In this document: positions 13,312-43,216 of the stretch, one piece after another
Layout: every line of letters begins with the position of its first letter
Position numbering within the stretch: position 1 is the stretch's first letter
NCBI RefSeq assembly: GCF_000150275.1
Contig: NW_002060945.1
Span: 3,743,172 to 3,807,171, forward strand
DNA: 64,000 nt
Direction: 5' to 3'
Origin: Trichoplax adhaerens
Lineage: Eukaryota > Placozoa > Uniplacotomia > Trichoplacea > Trichoplacidae
Notes under the pieces: generated by a model
The model's database searches: none
What the model was told of the DNA's origin: nothing
What the model saw: the letters and a program-made list of their open reading frames with translations, nothing else
Position numbers and translations under genes: made by a program

Positions 13312-15588
13312 TTTCAATGCAATATTTGCTTTATGACAGAAGCGTTGTCTTCTGTTATTATATTTGATATATACTTAGCATTAAAAATTAATAATGCTGT
13401 AGCTAGTATGCTTTGTCTAGTATGAATAAAATGCTTAATTATACTTATTTAGCCTTATTTGGTACTACTGGATTTATATATTGTTAGAAACGATACGAAA
13501 TGTCTCTCAATCACGAAAGATTCTGTGTATACATTTATCTTTGTATTTTCTAATGACTCTAATTGTATTAGCCTTTCTAATTGAAGTGGTACTACCTTTA
13601 TTTGTAATCTACAGGACTCTGATATGCTAGCATTATTGTAGAATATCGTATATATTAAAATACCGTTATTATCTAAGTTATAATTTTGGTATACGATTAC
13701 TGATTTTACTTGATTGATCCTGGATATTTTTGATTACTGTCCTGTAATGAATTACTATGCTTTAGAAGAACGCGCAAGTCAAGTACATTACGATTATAAT
13801 TATAATTATTAGCAGTAGCATAGAGACATTTCTGTGAAGTAAAGCACATTTCGTAATTTATTGTAGTTAATTGTATAGTTACTGTACTAATACTATGATA
13901 CTCAATTTTATAATGAAATCCTGAAATTTTTCTCCGAAATTTGATGAGTATGAAAATATCTCAAATAGCTATAACCGAGCCAGGTCATTTTTAGTAACAT
14001 ACACATATGACAGATAACTGTATCGCGGATTTATATCAAATGCGATTTTCTATAGTTTTAGCATCTATATTACTATGAAAGAATGTCTACTTCCGATAAG
14101 GTACGCGCTATAGATTATTGAGTTGAAGAAGAGGGATATTATAAATTTCGTTGTCATAGAAAGGTACGCTTATAAAGACACTAGATCGCTTATTTGTGTC
14201 GTCGGGCTCAGCTGTTATTTTTAAGCCTAAAATTTTTGGGATTAAACACTCATTTGAGATTTTTTGGTTGAAATCGTCACTTGCATAAAATCAGTCATAC
14301 CTAATGTTAGGTCTACAAAGAATGAAGATGATCTCACTCGTGTTAATATTACATCTAAATTTAGTAGCTATAGTAGAAAGGCTTAATAAAACATACTGTA
14401 GAAATAGGTAATAATGTGTAGTTTAGGATTAGTCTATTTACTGATTGCAATAAAATCGATACTATGTAGTTTTTCTTTATTTCAAATAAACTAGTCGATG
14501 TGATCCATCTAAGTGCTAGGCAGTAATAACTATAAATAATGAACTTACAGTACTTTCGTAGTAGTTATAGTAATATTGATTGAGGAATATGATATCAATA
14601 GAAATATGTAGTCAAGAGCATGGGCTTTTAGGTCTAGAAGTCCAAGTCAATAGCTGAACCGTACCACAATATAAATACGGTATAATACAGTAGCAGCTTA
14701 TACAGTAAGCAGATGTACAGTACTGTATATCTTGCTGATTTTACGTTACTGTATTATGATAACGGCAGAATGAGCGAAAATTTAATAACTTACTTGTTAT
14801 ATTTCAGCCGTCATTTAAGAGTTAATGCAGTCTGATATGAGAAATTATAGCAGATCTGCTTACTACCGAACGGCAATTACCTGTATTGTATATTGTATAG
14901 TATACTTGATCCGAGCTATTCTTAAAGAACTAGTCGATCCCTCGCTCGTTATACTTCACGTACTATACTCGTAGTCTCGTACCTTTTACTTTCCATTATC
15001 TGATAAGAGTAGAATCAGGAATCGCTTGATAAATCAAAAATAGTGACTAAACCGGAACAACGATTACGAGATGTTGACGATTATAGTCGTTGGCATTTGC
15101 TATACATACGACACGCGTATGGTATTCGAGGTCATGCATGTAATAAAATTGCTGTATTCCATGCTATTTTGAGAAAGTTTATATTTCACTTTATTCTAAA
15201 GGTTGATGATTTATTAATCAAAAACGTATCTATGTAATGGTGTTGAAGTTATTGATGCTCTGATATCTGATTGTCATGGTCGAAGTATTAGTTAGTACAC
15301 GAGTTATAAGACAATTTTGACGTTGTAGATAAAGGAAATTACTAAATGTATTGAAATACTGGTATTATTACAATTTTTTCCTAATCTAATAAAGTTGATA
15401 CGTAGAGAGCCGAGATTTTAAAGGCGTAAGTTAATTTGCTGGTACATTCAATATACATATATGTTAATTATACTAAAGCTATACTTATGTCAATGATATT
15501 GAAGGGAATGTAATGTAGTATTTAGTTTCATAGGTTGATTGAGAAATTGCGTTTATTTGTTGTAATTATGGCTTCTTATAGGACCATT

Positions 15589-15606
15589 ATCAATCAATCA
15601 ATCAAT
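15589..15606. repeat. ATCA tetranucleotide microsatellite
   Basis: Four to five tandem copies of ATCA in non-coding sequence. Confidence 0.7.
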
Positions 15607-16694
15607 ACTGCAGCTTAGCTGACAAGTATCCCTGATGCGGTAATGTGTGAACGATCGATTGTAGGTTTAGTAGTCTTTCTTGAATGTCCTAAATTATTCG
15701 TAAATCTATTAAGATACAGTGGAGAGCAAAGGCCGAAGAATCTCAATTACCTTTTTATTTTTACTTTGCTTTTTACTTAATTAAGGGTTGCATTATAAAT
15801 TTATACTGTAATGTGCTGTGTCTTAGGTACAAAGTATAATTTACTGTACTCGTACATGGCTTGTTGTGAGCAATTACCGATGAAAAACGTACATGGATTT
15901 CCTTGCTTAACGATCTTTAGTCATAGCTTGCAAATATGACCTGATATGCTGATCGCAGGCTACCGAAATTTCGAATTTTGATGATGTGGATCGAACTTTG
16001 AAATTTGATTACTTCGGGAATTAGGAATGTCGGAAAGCTAATAGCTTATGCTAATCAATACCATCTGCATTTCATCAGCAGTATTCTATAGTTATTGTCA
16101 TATATATAATTTAATTTTATTTTACAATATACTATACAGTACATTCGTACATGCTTTATACGTTAGTTATTACCATACGTATTCTAATTTGTAAGTAGGC
16201 AGCATAAAATGCGCTCTACTATTCTGTGATTAACGGTTCTGTCCGTGGTGTACTCGTATACTGAAGAAAACCATATTAGCAATACGTCCACGACACTTGA
16301 GGTTTACTGTTCGCTTTAATAACTTTTTAGAGCTGAGGCTTGCTTCTATATTTATTTATTATAAAGCAATGGAAAAAAAAAGAGATACTGTACAATTTAG
16401 TTTTCTAGAATTCACTGCGATTTTAGTTGTTTAAATTTTGTGCATGCACAAAATAACAGTACAGTACAGGCCTGTAGTTTAGGATTCCTTACAAGGCCTC
16501 TCACGGGATATTAAAAGTGTTTACTTTTACTTATATTCTTATGATTAATCGATAGTCCATGATTAATTATATATTACGAAAGATGTAGTGCGAATTGTAT
16601 CGAAGTTGTAGTCAAGACGTAATAAAAAACTTTTTGGTTTGTTTTATTACTTGGTTTTTGCCACCTCGACAATAGGTTATACAGTACTAATAAG

Positions 16695-16994
16695 ATGCAG
16701 GCTGCTTGGGTTTTGTTTTCTTTAATTAAGTTGAAAAAATCCCATGGGCTGCTTGAATTTCAATATGTTATGGACTACGCATGTCGGATAGGATTACTAC
16801 AGATAATGCCATATATGGTCAAGAAAACGCTCCTGAAACAAAAGGAGACCAACCCTGAAGAATTTAAAAACACATTCACTTTAAAACAATGCCTTCACCC
16901 CACCCAGGGTTTGCAGATAGCCGCCCCCACATTATCTACTGTACTGTCAGGGACTTGTAGAAGTTTCTGGTACTGTAAAGAACTCTATTTGTAG
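16695..16994 (+). other. 99-codon open frame of unknown status
   Basis: An uninterrupted frame from ATG to stop, 99 residues, inside a large spacer. The middle (LLKQKETNPEEFKNTFTLKQ) reads more like protein than the surrounding low-complexity frames, and the local sequence is less AT-rich. I recognise no family. It lies next to TACAG repeats. It could be a degraded gene or mobile-element fragment, a lone exon, or chance. No splice-compatible partners were found. Confidence 0.15.
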
Positions 16995-17223
16995 TGCTTC
17001 CACACTACACAGTGGTACAAGTCTGAATTACCAGCTAGATAATGATAGAATTTAGATCAAGTTAGAAATTGTATATTTAAGCTATAAACTCTAATAATAA
17101 ATTTACCGTACAATATATTTTTATAATTTTAGAATAAAAGACAGTGGGTATGAAGAAACATAAACTGAAGCTATGGAGTGTTTTTGGTCGTCAGATTGAC
17201 CAGGAACAATTAGTCTGCAATAA

Positions 17224-17480
17224 TAAAAAGAAAGAAGGGATTAACTGTGCAGTATTATACTGTACTGCTAGGTGCACTGAGTAATGCGGTACAGTACTGT
17301 ACAATGTACATTAGCACTATGTACTGTATGACACGGTCACCCGGACACGTTAATTCGTCTTCAATAACACTGTAAAAAGAAAAAAAGGAAAGGGATTAGT
17401 GTATTATACTGCTAACCGCGCTGAGTAATGCGGCACAGTACAGTAGCACAGTATGATACGATCACCAGGCCACGTTCAAC
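17224..17480. repeat. Diverged tandem duplication, about 145-base period
   Basis: Two adjacent related blocks. The first, from about 17224, has AAAAAGAAAGAAGGGATTA, then GAGTAATGCGGTACAGTAC near 17279, then CGGTCACCCGGACACGTT near 17334. The second, from about 17377, repeats these in order as AAAGGAAAGGGATTA, GAGTAATGCGGCACAGTAC near 17424 and CGATCACCAGGCCACGTT near 17459. TACAGTAC-type arrays sit at the same place in both copies. Confidence 0.75.
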
Positions 17481-17490
17481 TCGACACTGC

Positions 17491-17692
17491 TGTACTGTAC
17501 TGTACTGTACGCACGTAGTACTGTGCGGTCACACTCCGTCACAGTCACGGACTACTACAGTACAGTATTGTAGTGTACGTGTACAGTGCAAAGCGATTAC
17601 AAACCTTATAGTGGTCCGTCAAAAACGTGATACTGTACTGAATTATTGAGTACAGTACTAACTGTACAGTACAATACAGTACTGTACAGTAC
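17491..17692. repeat. TACTG/CAGTA palindromic array cluster
   Basis: Starts with four tandem TGTAC units (17491-17510) and ends with mixed ACTGTACAGTAC, TACAGTACTGTAC palindromes (17651-17692). It makes the surrounding open frames artefactual. Confidence 0.8.
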
Positions 17693-20105
17693 ATACATCT
17701 CGACTTCTGTATAATTAATTAATTAACTTCAATTTTCTTTCTTTCACCTCGTTTTCTTTAACCTCAAGGTTGTTGGTGTTCGATTTTTGGAAATCTCAAT
17801 TAATCACGGTTAGTATTGTATAGGAAATATTATTCTGGAATTTAGCAGGCTGATGTAAAAAATACATGTATTAAAGGCTGTACATGTTAACGAGGTTGTT
17901 GTATTACCTTGCATGAGTGGAGTTTAAATTTATCCAAATATTGGACATTGGATATCTATCTCGCAGTTTTGACTTGTACCGCGTCGACGCCACACTCTGT
18001 ATTAATTTCGACGTTAATGAACTCGACGTGAAGCGTAGTCGGTGCGCTATAAATCGTTACTAGACATGCAACTTTTTTGTACTAAAGCGATACTAATGAT
18101 GCATTCTAATCAGTAGCCATTTTCAATGATTAGCAATAAGATGGATGAAGTTATAGTTATATGTTAGCTTGTATAGATGGTAGAACGATCGTATTCTATT
18201 ATACTAATACTGTACACTGTGTACAGCTTTGTAGTGTGGTTGCTTCTTACTCTAGTTCTTGCAGTTCTAGTTTCCGCCTAGCCAATTGAGTTTTTTTGGA
18301 CTGAGATTAATGCTCTAGGAATGGACTATTGAAAAAGTGATCGTTTACACATCAATTGAAGTAATAGTAACGATACAATATTTTACAGGGCCTAGGCCTG
18401 GACATGAACTTGTTTTTCAACATTGAATTTTAAGGTGGATTTCACAGTACGTAGTGCGTACAATCCTTAAAAAATACCCCACCCAAAGACTGTATTCTAC
18501 GCACAATGCAAAGTTACTTGTCTATCGGGGATACATGCCACTGTCTTTTCTAGTTTGCAATGTGTAGTGATATAGGCAAGGGTGGTTCCATAATTTCAAT
18601 GATTAGATCTATCTTTCTTATCATTTCACAGCTATAATTTCCATCAGGTCCAATACTGTGGTAGTCTCTCTGTATAACGCTTATACTGTAAGCTATACTG
18701 ATTGTTCGACATGTTAAAATAAATGAAATGAATCGTCTTGTACAGTTGTACTGTACATACTGTGACCGCTTGATTGCGCGATACTATAATCGACCGTTCT
18801 TTGTATTAATCATGCGCGCTCTGAGTCATGGATTGCAGCCATGTCTGTACGTCTGTAATTAAAGAATAAAGTTATTAGTTTTGTTGTTTTAATTTAGTTT
18901 TAGTTAATTAGCCTAATCTTACTAGTTTATAGTAGAGAGCTATTGTACGACGCTGATGAAATTACCAAATAGGCGCTGAAGAACTATAATTAATCAACCA
19001 TTGGCAAACTGTATTGACTATGCTAGATGTTATCTATCAATTGTGCAAATCAGATTTGACTACAGGAGCTGCTCTAGCATAAGAAAGTTGTTTAAATTAA
19101 TTAATTAATATAGCATATTTAAAAGATGACACAAGTTCTCCTTATACTGTATAGTTAATTAATCCGTTATTAATATGCGTGTATTTATTTATCAAAATCG
19201 GTAGTAACCGTTTGACGCTTATCATTATGATGGCGCTGTCGTTTTGACGGTTTTGTAGGCATCATTTGCTGACCTAAAATTTTCATGTATACCAAGATGA
19301 TTGTATAGCATTTTTATAATTTATTTATCGATCTTGCGTAAAAGCGTAAATAATGGCATTTTAATCAGCGATTAATGAAGTGATAATATGTTAAGCTTGT
19401 ACTATATTACAATTGCTGTCGCTGCAAATTTGATCACTTTCACTAAAAGTTTAAAGTCCGATGATCGATTTTGATTAATAGTAATATTGAAAATCTGTAA
19501 CTTTTTTGTAGTACTTACTTTAAAATGTTATTACTGCGCGAACATAGTCAAATATCGGATGTCGAAAGTTAAACTTCCTAGATATCAATATACGTATTAT
19601 CGTTTATATTAATCTGAGTATTTAATTTGGGGTTGTAATTAGCCTCTTGAAATGAAAGTGCTTAAAAATTGTTTAGCCTGGCGGATATTACTGCTAATTT
19701 CTAAACATAACATACTTTCCTACGTTACCAAATTTTGCTTTGCTTGTTAGTAGGATGCAATGTTATACTTATGTAGATATTGTGCTAATGTTAAGATGCA
19801 GTTGTCGTGTATGTATTTCAGTGATAGAATAGATTAATTTTTTGCAAATTACGTTCATGGCTGAAATTCAGCTGACTGAATTTTGATAATATCGTTATTA
19901 ATAGATTACTGATTCTGATTAGAGATTGCGGAGTACAACATAAGTATACGCGTATATATAGTAGCTAACCTGCTGTATACTGTACGGCTAAGATCTACCA
20001 CGACTTCAAAAACAGTCATTCATTCGAAATTAGAGAGTACTGTTGAAATTATTTAATATTGTCAACATTAATGCTGCTTTCTACATCATTCTTTAGTGAT
20101 AAACA

Positions 20106-23100
20106 ATGGGCGATCCTGTTGATCCAGCGTTTGCTAGCTCAGGAAAGAGCGATGGACTTGAAGTCTGGAGAATCGAAGTAAGTTCACGTAGTCGTATTGC
20201 CTTTGTATTCATACAATTTATAGCTTTGGAACTAGCTATGACAATACATGATATAATTTTAGTTATTAGAGTACAATATGCCATTATCTAGTCAAATTTA
20301 ATCTGCAGTCCAATCACAAAAAATGTGATCGCACAGTATATGAGGCAGATACCACGCCGCTGCATGCTATTAATGAATGAATTAATACGATTTAATATCA
20401 TTATATTAGAGGTATATTAGGTGAAAATTACTATTTATAAAGTATTATTTTAAATAGGTAATTGAGATTTTGTTAAGCTGTCACTTTTTTTTGAATGTGT
20501 TATCTGCAGAGCATGCAAGTTGTTCCATATCCAAAGGACAAATATGGAGAATTTTATACCGGCGATTCTTTTATTATTTTACATGTAAGATGTAGCTTAA
20601 ATGTATACTGCAAGGAGAGACTTCATTTTGCTAATTGGAATTTGCATTAGATGGAAAAATAAGTAAATTTATGCACGAAAATTCACCGAAAAAATAGCGA
20701 TAATGTTAGAAAGGGAATTGTACCGTTAACACTCATTATTATCATTATAGACCAAAACTCTTCCTTCCGGAAAAGTAGAATGGAATATTCATTTTTGGTT
20801 AGGAAAGGACACAAGCAGAGTAAGAAAATTTAATGTATTAATTCGTACAAAAGTTATTTTTAATTATAAAGTTACTGTTGTAAAGGATGAGGCTGGAGTT
20901 GCTGCTTATAAAACTGTTGAATTAGATGATCACCTTGGTGGTTCACCTGTGCAACATAGGGAGGTAATCAGAACAGCTGTGATAGAAATTGATAGAATTG
21001 GGACTTAGAAATCCATGTACACGTATATTTCGTAAAGGATGATTTTTTTAGATTGTTTATCGTATCATTAATTTGGCTACTGTTAGGTGCAAGAGCATGA
21101 AACCAAGCGTTTCTTATCTTACTTCAAAAAAGGAGTTCGGTTGGTATATATCGTTAACATCAACGTAGCATTGATATAACTATATTATTGATCAGGTTAT
21201 ATTACTGTATGATAATAGATTTTAACTTATTTTTCGCATTTGCTAGGTATCTTAAAGGAGGGGTTGCATCTGGATTTAAACATGTTGATAAGGATAAGGT
21301 CGAAAAACGCTTGCTGCAAATAAAGGGTCGCCGACATATTCGTGTTATGCAAGTTGAATTAAAATGTTCATCATTGAACAAAGGAGATTGCTTTATTTTG
21401 GACACTGGGCGCATATTATATGTTTGGAATGGCTCTCAAAGTAGTCGTGTCGAAAGAATTAAGGTTGGATATGATCTGTTATCGATCTTTGTCAAAGGAT
21501 TATGGCATATATGTAACAATGATATTTTAGTTACTTCTATTCATAAGTTAAACTGTTTTGTGGCGTCTGAACATCGGCGTAACTAGTTTTGACTTACTTT
21601 TAAGGCAATGGAAGTTGCAAGAAAGATCCGAGATGATGAACACGCAGGAAAGGTGCATGTTAAAGTCATCGGTTAGTGTTTTGTATTATTCTATTTTAGT
21701 ATGACTGTTGCAACTTTCATGCTATCTTATATTTTTAGCTTATTGAAATCTTTTGTACTAAGTCTTGTCATGATTCTGCTTTAGAGGAACAAGATGACAA
21801 TCCAGATTTCTTCAAAGATCTCGGCTCAAAAGATAAGGTTATCAAATCTGCAGATACTGCTGGTGATGATGATGCTTTCGATAGAAAGCACCAGACAAAT
21901 GTTACCTTACACAGGTTGGCTAGATTCTCAATGAAAATCAAATTGTTGATGAAAGTAAAAATTATAAATCATTTTCTTTATAGACTATCTGATCAGTCCG
22001 GGAATATAGAAATAAATGATATTGCTGCTGCTCCATTGAAAAGGAACATGTTGAATAATGATGTAATACCTTACTTCTTTACTCTTATTTTCAAATGAAA
22101 TTAATTAATTTTTTTTGTTTAGACTGTAATGTTTTGTTAAAATATGATAGCGTCTTCGGCTACTACTACTGATATACAGTATATTTTTTGGCTGTAACCG
22201 ATACAATTAAATTAGTCACGATCTGTGATATCTTACACTGCTAATTTTTATGGATATTGCTTTTAGGACTGTTTTATACTTAACACTGGGCCATCGGGTG
22301 TATTCGCCTGGATTGGGAAGAATGCTAGTCGTGAAGAGAGAACAAAGGCTGTTAAATTTGGAATGGTTGGCCTTAGAAACTTGCGCTACTATTTTAAATA
22401 TTTTACGTATTTTAATTGGCCGTACTGTAATACGTTGATTGATCTTAGTAAATAATACTCTACAGGGCTTCTTAGACGCAAAAGGCTTACCAAAGTGGAC
22501 TCCTGTTAGCCGTGTTGTTGAAGGTGCCGAACCAGTGATGTTTAAACAATATTTTTCAGATTGGCCACGTGAAGGCGTTCTTATGCCTTTACAACAAGGT
22601 TCCTCAAGTAGAATTGGTGCGTTAGACCTACCATGTAAATTCAACATTTACGATCTTTGTGGTGTTACTAAGTTATGCGTTATTACGTGGTTTGTTTATA
22701 GCTCATGTTAAGCAGGAAAAGTTTGACGCTTCCATTATGCATAAACACGTAAAAGTAGAAGCACCTAATCTTGTTGATGATGGATCTGGCGATATTGAAG
22801 TATACCGTATTGAGAACTTTAAGCCTGTTCCTTTAGAAGAGCATATGTATGGATGTTTTTTTGGTGGTGATAGCTATGTCATTTTCTATACCTACTTGGT
22901 TAATGGCAAAGAAAATTACATAATTTATATCTGGCAGGTAAAATGCTTAATTGTAGCTTGTATTGGTTACCCCAATACTGTACTTTGGTTTTATACAGTA
23001 TGCTTTTTGGATTTAATAATATAAAAGGTTTTCAGTTTCAGTTTGCTGAGTTATTTTTCATTGGTAGGGAAAAGACAGTAGTGCAGATGAAAAAGGTGCC

Positions 23101-25134
23101 GCTGCTGCTTTTGCAGTAGAATTGGACGATAAATATGGTGGTGCTCCCGTTCAGGTATATACGTGAACAAGTTATGTCCTAAGTATCCTATTTCTATCTT
23201 ATTGTTCAAAAGCATATATAAAATAAGGATAGGAAAATGACACATTTATTAAATTTTCATAGATACGAGTCGAACAATATAAGGAACCTGAACACATGTT
23301 AAGAATTTTCAAAGGAGGCATGATAATTTTTCTCGTAAGTTTTATGTTAAAGCCTTTTGTTTGATAATTAAAGTAACTGAGCTAATTACAATTTGATGTA
23401 TGTTAAAGGATTATTTACCTGGTATACCTTAAATTTTATATGGTAGGGTGGCACTGCGAGTGGTTTTAAGAATCGCCATGATCCTGAGTACAAGGTCAGC
23501 AAAACGCGCTTGTTCCAGGTTAGAGGGACTGCGGATAACAATTGTCGGGCCGTTCAGGTACTGTTAAATTAAAGGCGTTAGTAATCACCGGTATTTTCGT
23601 GGTTATTAAGAATTACATATTCGGAAATTAGGTTATTGAAAGAGCATCGTCTCTAAATTCAAATGACTCTTTCATTCTCGAATCGGCTGATAGGACTTTC
23701 TTATGGTTGGGAAAGGTTATTAAAAGAATATTAATCCGGCACAGTACTTATTGTAATCACAGCGCTTAAAATTCTTTGTCTTTATCAACTGTAGGGCTCT
23801 AATGATGATGAAAAGGCAATTGCCGAGCAAGTCGCTTGCGTGGTTGCGCCCAATCGGTTTGTTTATTCAGAAATAGCTAACTTTCCTTTTGTTCATTTAT
23901 TGTGGAGAATATATGTTATAATTTGGTAGATTGTTTAGTGTTATAATTGATTTTATGATAGTGATATCGAACATATCGAGGAAGGAGATGAACCGCGAGA
24001 ATTTTGGGACATTTTAGGTGGTAAAGAGAAATATGCTGATGATAAAACTTTACAGGTGCGTATTGTACTTATTTCAAAGAGGAATATTAAATTTGACATT
24101 GCTTTGTTTCACCTAAGATGATTTTTAAAATTATAAAATTATATAGGAAGAATACCCTTCACATCCAGCACGCTTATTTCATTGTTCCAATGCTACTGGA
24201 AGATTTAAAGCTGAGGAAATCACAAATTTTGACCAAGAAGTAAGCCTGATATTATGCAACTTTACCAACTCTGGTTATATAGAGTATTTAAAAAAATATA
24301 TTATTATTATAGGATCTTATTGAGGATGATGTGATGATTCTGGATACCTACAATCAGGTATAGATGATGGTTTGAGCTTATTTAGAGAGCGTGCATTGGA
24401 TTGCTTTGCAAAATATTGATTAAAGAATTGATCGTAATGACAACAGGTTTTCATATGGATTGGAAATGGTGCTAACCGATTGGAGAAGCGCGAGTCTCTT
24501 AAAACTGCTGTGGTACAAAATTCGCTGTTATATTGTATATACTATATCTAAAACGTTTATTATGTTATGTAACTTAGGTACTGTAATTGTTTTAGGATTA
24601 TGTAAAAACTGATCCATCTGGCAGAACACCTGAAAATACCGTTATGCTGCAAGTTAAGCAAGGCTTTGAACCCCCAACATTTACAGGCCATTTCTTAGCA
24701 TGGGATCCCAACATGTGGAGTGTTAGTTTAAGTTATTCAATATTCGTTGAAGTGTTAATTAAGAATTAAATTTATCTATTTAAATTGATATTAGGGTGGA
24801 AAAACTTACGAGGAATTAAAGAAAGAATTGCATGATGCCAATGCTGGCGTTGAGTTAGTGGATGAGGCTCTGGCTAAGTACAGCAAGAAATACACATACA
24901 CTCAGCTGACGATCAAACCATATCCAGAGGGTGTTGATCCTTCAGAGCGTGAGGTATTAATATTGATATGACGACTAGCACTTATTGATTATGAATTTAC
25001 TTTATATTTCTGATTCGCAGAAACATCTGTCTGATGAAGAATTTCATGAAGTATTTGGTATGTCTGCAGCTGAATATGAAAACTTACCGCAATGGAAACG
25101 AGTTAATCTTAAAAAAGCAAAGAATTTGTTTTAG
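20106..25134 (+). CDS. Villin-like actin-severing and bundling protein (six gelsolin domains plus headpiece)
   Basis: I can phase 24 exons, from ATG at 20106 (20106-20177, 20510-20584, 20751-20819, 20886-20963, 21087-21139, 21247-21463, 21605-21671, 21785-21914, 21984-22062, 22267-22365, 22466-22616, 22702-22937, 23068-23154, 23263-23334, 23447-23557, 23632-23715, 23795-23856, 23962-24055, 24147-24239, 24313-24357, 24447-24512, 24596-24721, 24795-24953, 25021-25134) to about 812 residues, close to vertebrate villin (about 820-830). Six gelsolin-type repeats are visible through paired motifs: LEVWRIE then FWLGKDTSR (G1), [11 protein letters not shown] (about 118-129, start of G2), [14 protein letters not shown] (G3), IEVYRIENF (G4), KGGMIIFL then GGTASGFKN (G4/G5), FLWLGK (G5) and [17 protein letters not shown] (G6). 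A linker precedes a C-terminal villin headpiece (about 776-812: [19 protein letters not shown], then LPQWKR, ending KKAKNLF). Gelsolin repeats bind, sever and cap actin under Ca2+; the headpiece adds a second filament site for bundling, as in microvilli. The headpiece end has Asn where vertebrate villin has Gly (KGLF). It could equally be called advillin-like; these split only in vertebrates. Confidence 0.95.
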
Positions 25135-26369
25135 TTATAAAGCTTAATGGTTATACGTTTTATGAATTAGTCCAGTGGTATATCATACCATAATAGTCTG
25201 TGTTGATTATATATTAGCCCTGATTGACTATGCAAGTTTTTAGACAATATTTGAACACTACGATTAAAACTTTAGAAGTTTCTAGCGGTTAGATGGGGTG
25301 ATTATTTTACGTTTTAAATTATATTACTTATTCATAGTTAAATAAATAACCGTTTTTTTTGCGATACCATGTCAATGATGAAAATGCGGTATCATTTCTT
25401 GATGTGATATGGTGTTGATTATAATTAGTGGCATTCTTTATGATTGCGGTTATAGTACATGAATATGGAGTGTTAAGGCCCGATACTTTTATGTTTTTAC
25501 TTATTTTAGGTTGATTATTGCGTCGGTTTTATTTTTAAAAGCTATTAAAATCGTTTCAATTGATTAAAGTAACGATTGTTCTGATGCGAACTCCGAAATA
25601 CTGTAATCAAGCTGCGCTTAAAAATTTATCAAGTCTAATAATTATAATTAATATCGTAATTTTATGGAAATAACGAAGTTATTGTAAGTTTGTGCTATAT
25701 CGGTTTGTGCTATATCGGTACGCACTGTGGTGTAGTGATATATAGTCTATAGACATTATTACCTTCGTTTATCATGTAGCGCGGTTTTTTGCATTACTGT
25801 ATAGGCATGTAGCGTATTGCATTACAATTTCTTTACAACTGGACCCATGATATACAGTTCAGTTCTCTTGGCGCTATTTCATTGCAATGCTGTGAACAAT
25901 TCGCATGTCGCAAACGAAAAGGTCTTTAACCCTTTGCTATTTATCATAAGCTTTAATTCCGGAACAAAGCAGATTAGTACTTACTGCGCAGATGGAATTT
26001 AATTTTATTCTAGTTATAAGTAGTTAGAAATTGAGTTAAATAGAAAAAATACTAGTATCGTTTTAATCATACGGTACATGATTTATTTCTTGCAGTTAGC
26101 AGGTTTAATGACTGTAATTGAAAGCGGATAATCCCGAATAATGTCGACATTTAAGGATTGAATGTAGGCATTAATAGGCCTGCTTTAGCTTTAAAATAGA
26201 TTAAAAAGGCACACGTTAAGCACTGGCAAAATAAATTCTTCAAATTTAGAAATTATGCTAAACGTTAAATCCATAAGAGTGACTTAAAACTATAAAAAGT
26301 CGAGATAATAACCCTGTACATGAATATTTACAATCGAATTTTACAACATCGATCAATGTTTGATTAATT
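25135..26369. other. Convergent spacer between villin-like and NBEAL-like genes
   Basis: Both flanking genes end here (stop at 25132-25134 on plus; stop at 26370-26372 on minus), so it should hold both 3' UTRs and polyadenylation signals. A 15-base unit, GTTTGTGCTATATCG, is present twice in tandem near 25687-25716. No gene is recognised. Confidence 0.6.

Positions 26370-43216
<16,847 letters not shown>

Larger units (their letters stand above)
13312..20105. other. 6.8 kb spacer between CD63-like and villin-like genes
   Basis: Both neighbours are on the plus strand, so this holds the 3' flank of the tetraspanin gene and the promoter of the villin-like gene. I recognise no gene. Notable contents are short TACTG/CAGTA arrays (14690-14730, 17270-17310, 17490-17700), an ATCA tetranucleotide run at 15589-15606, a 145-base tandem duplication at 17224-17480, and one unexplained 99-codon open frame at 16695-16994. 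Confidence 0.5.

Noticed and set aside
17428-17649. 73-codon open frame in the repeat cluster
   Set aside because: Generated by TACTG/CAGTA arrays; the translation is the repeat itself, with no independent support.
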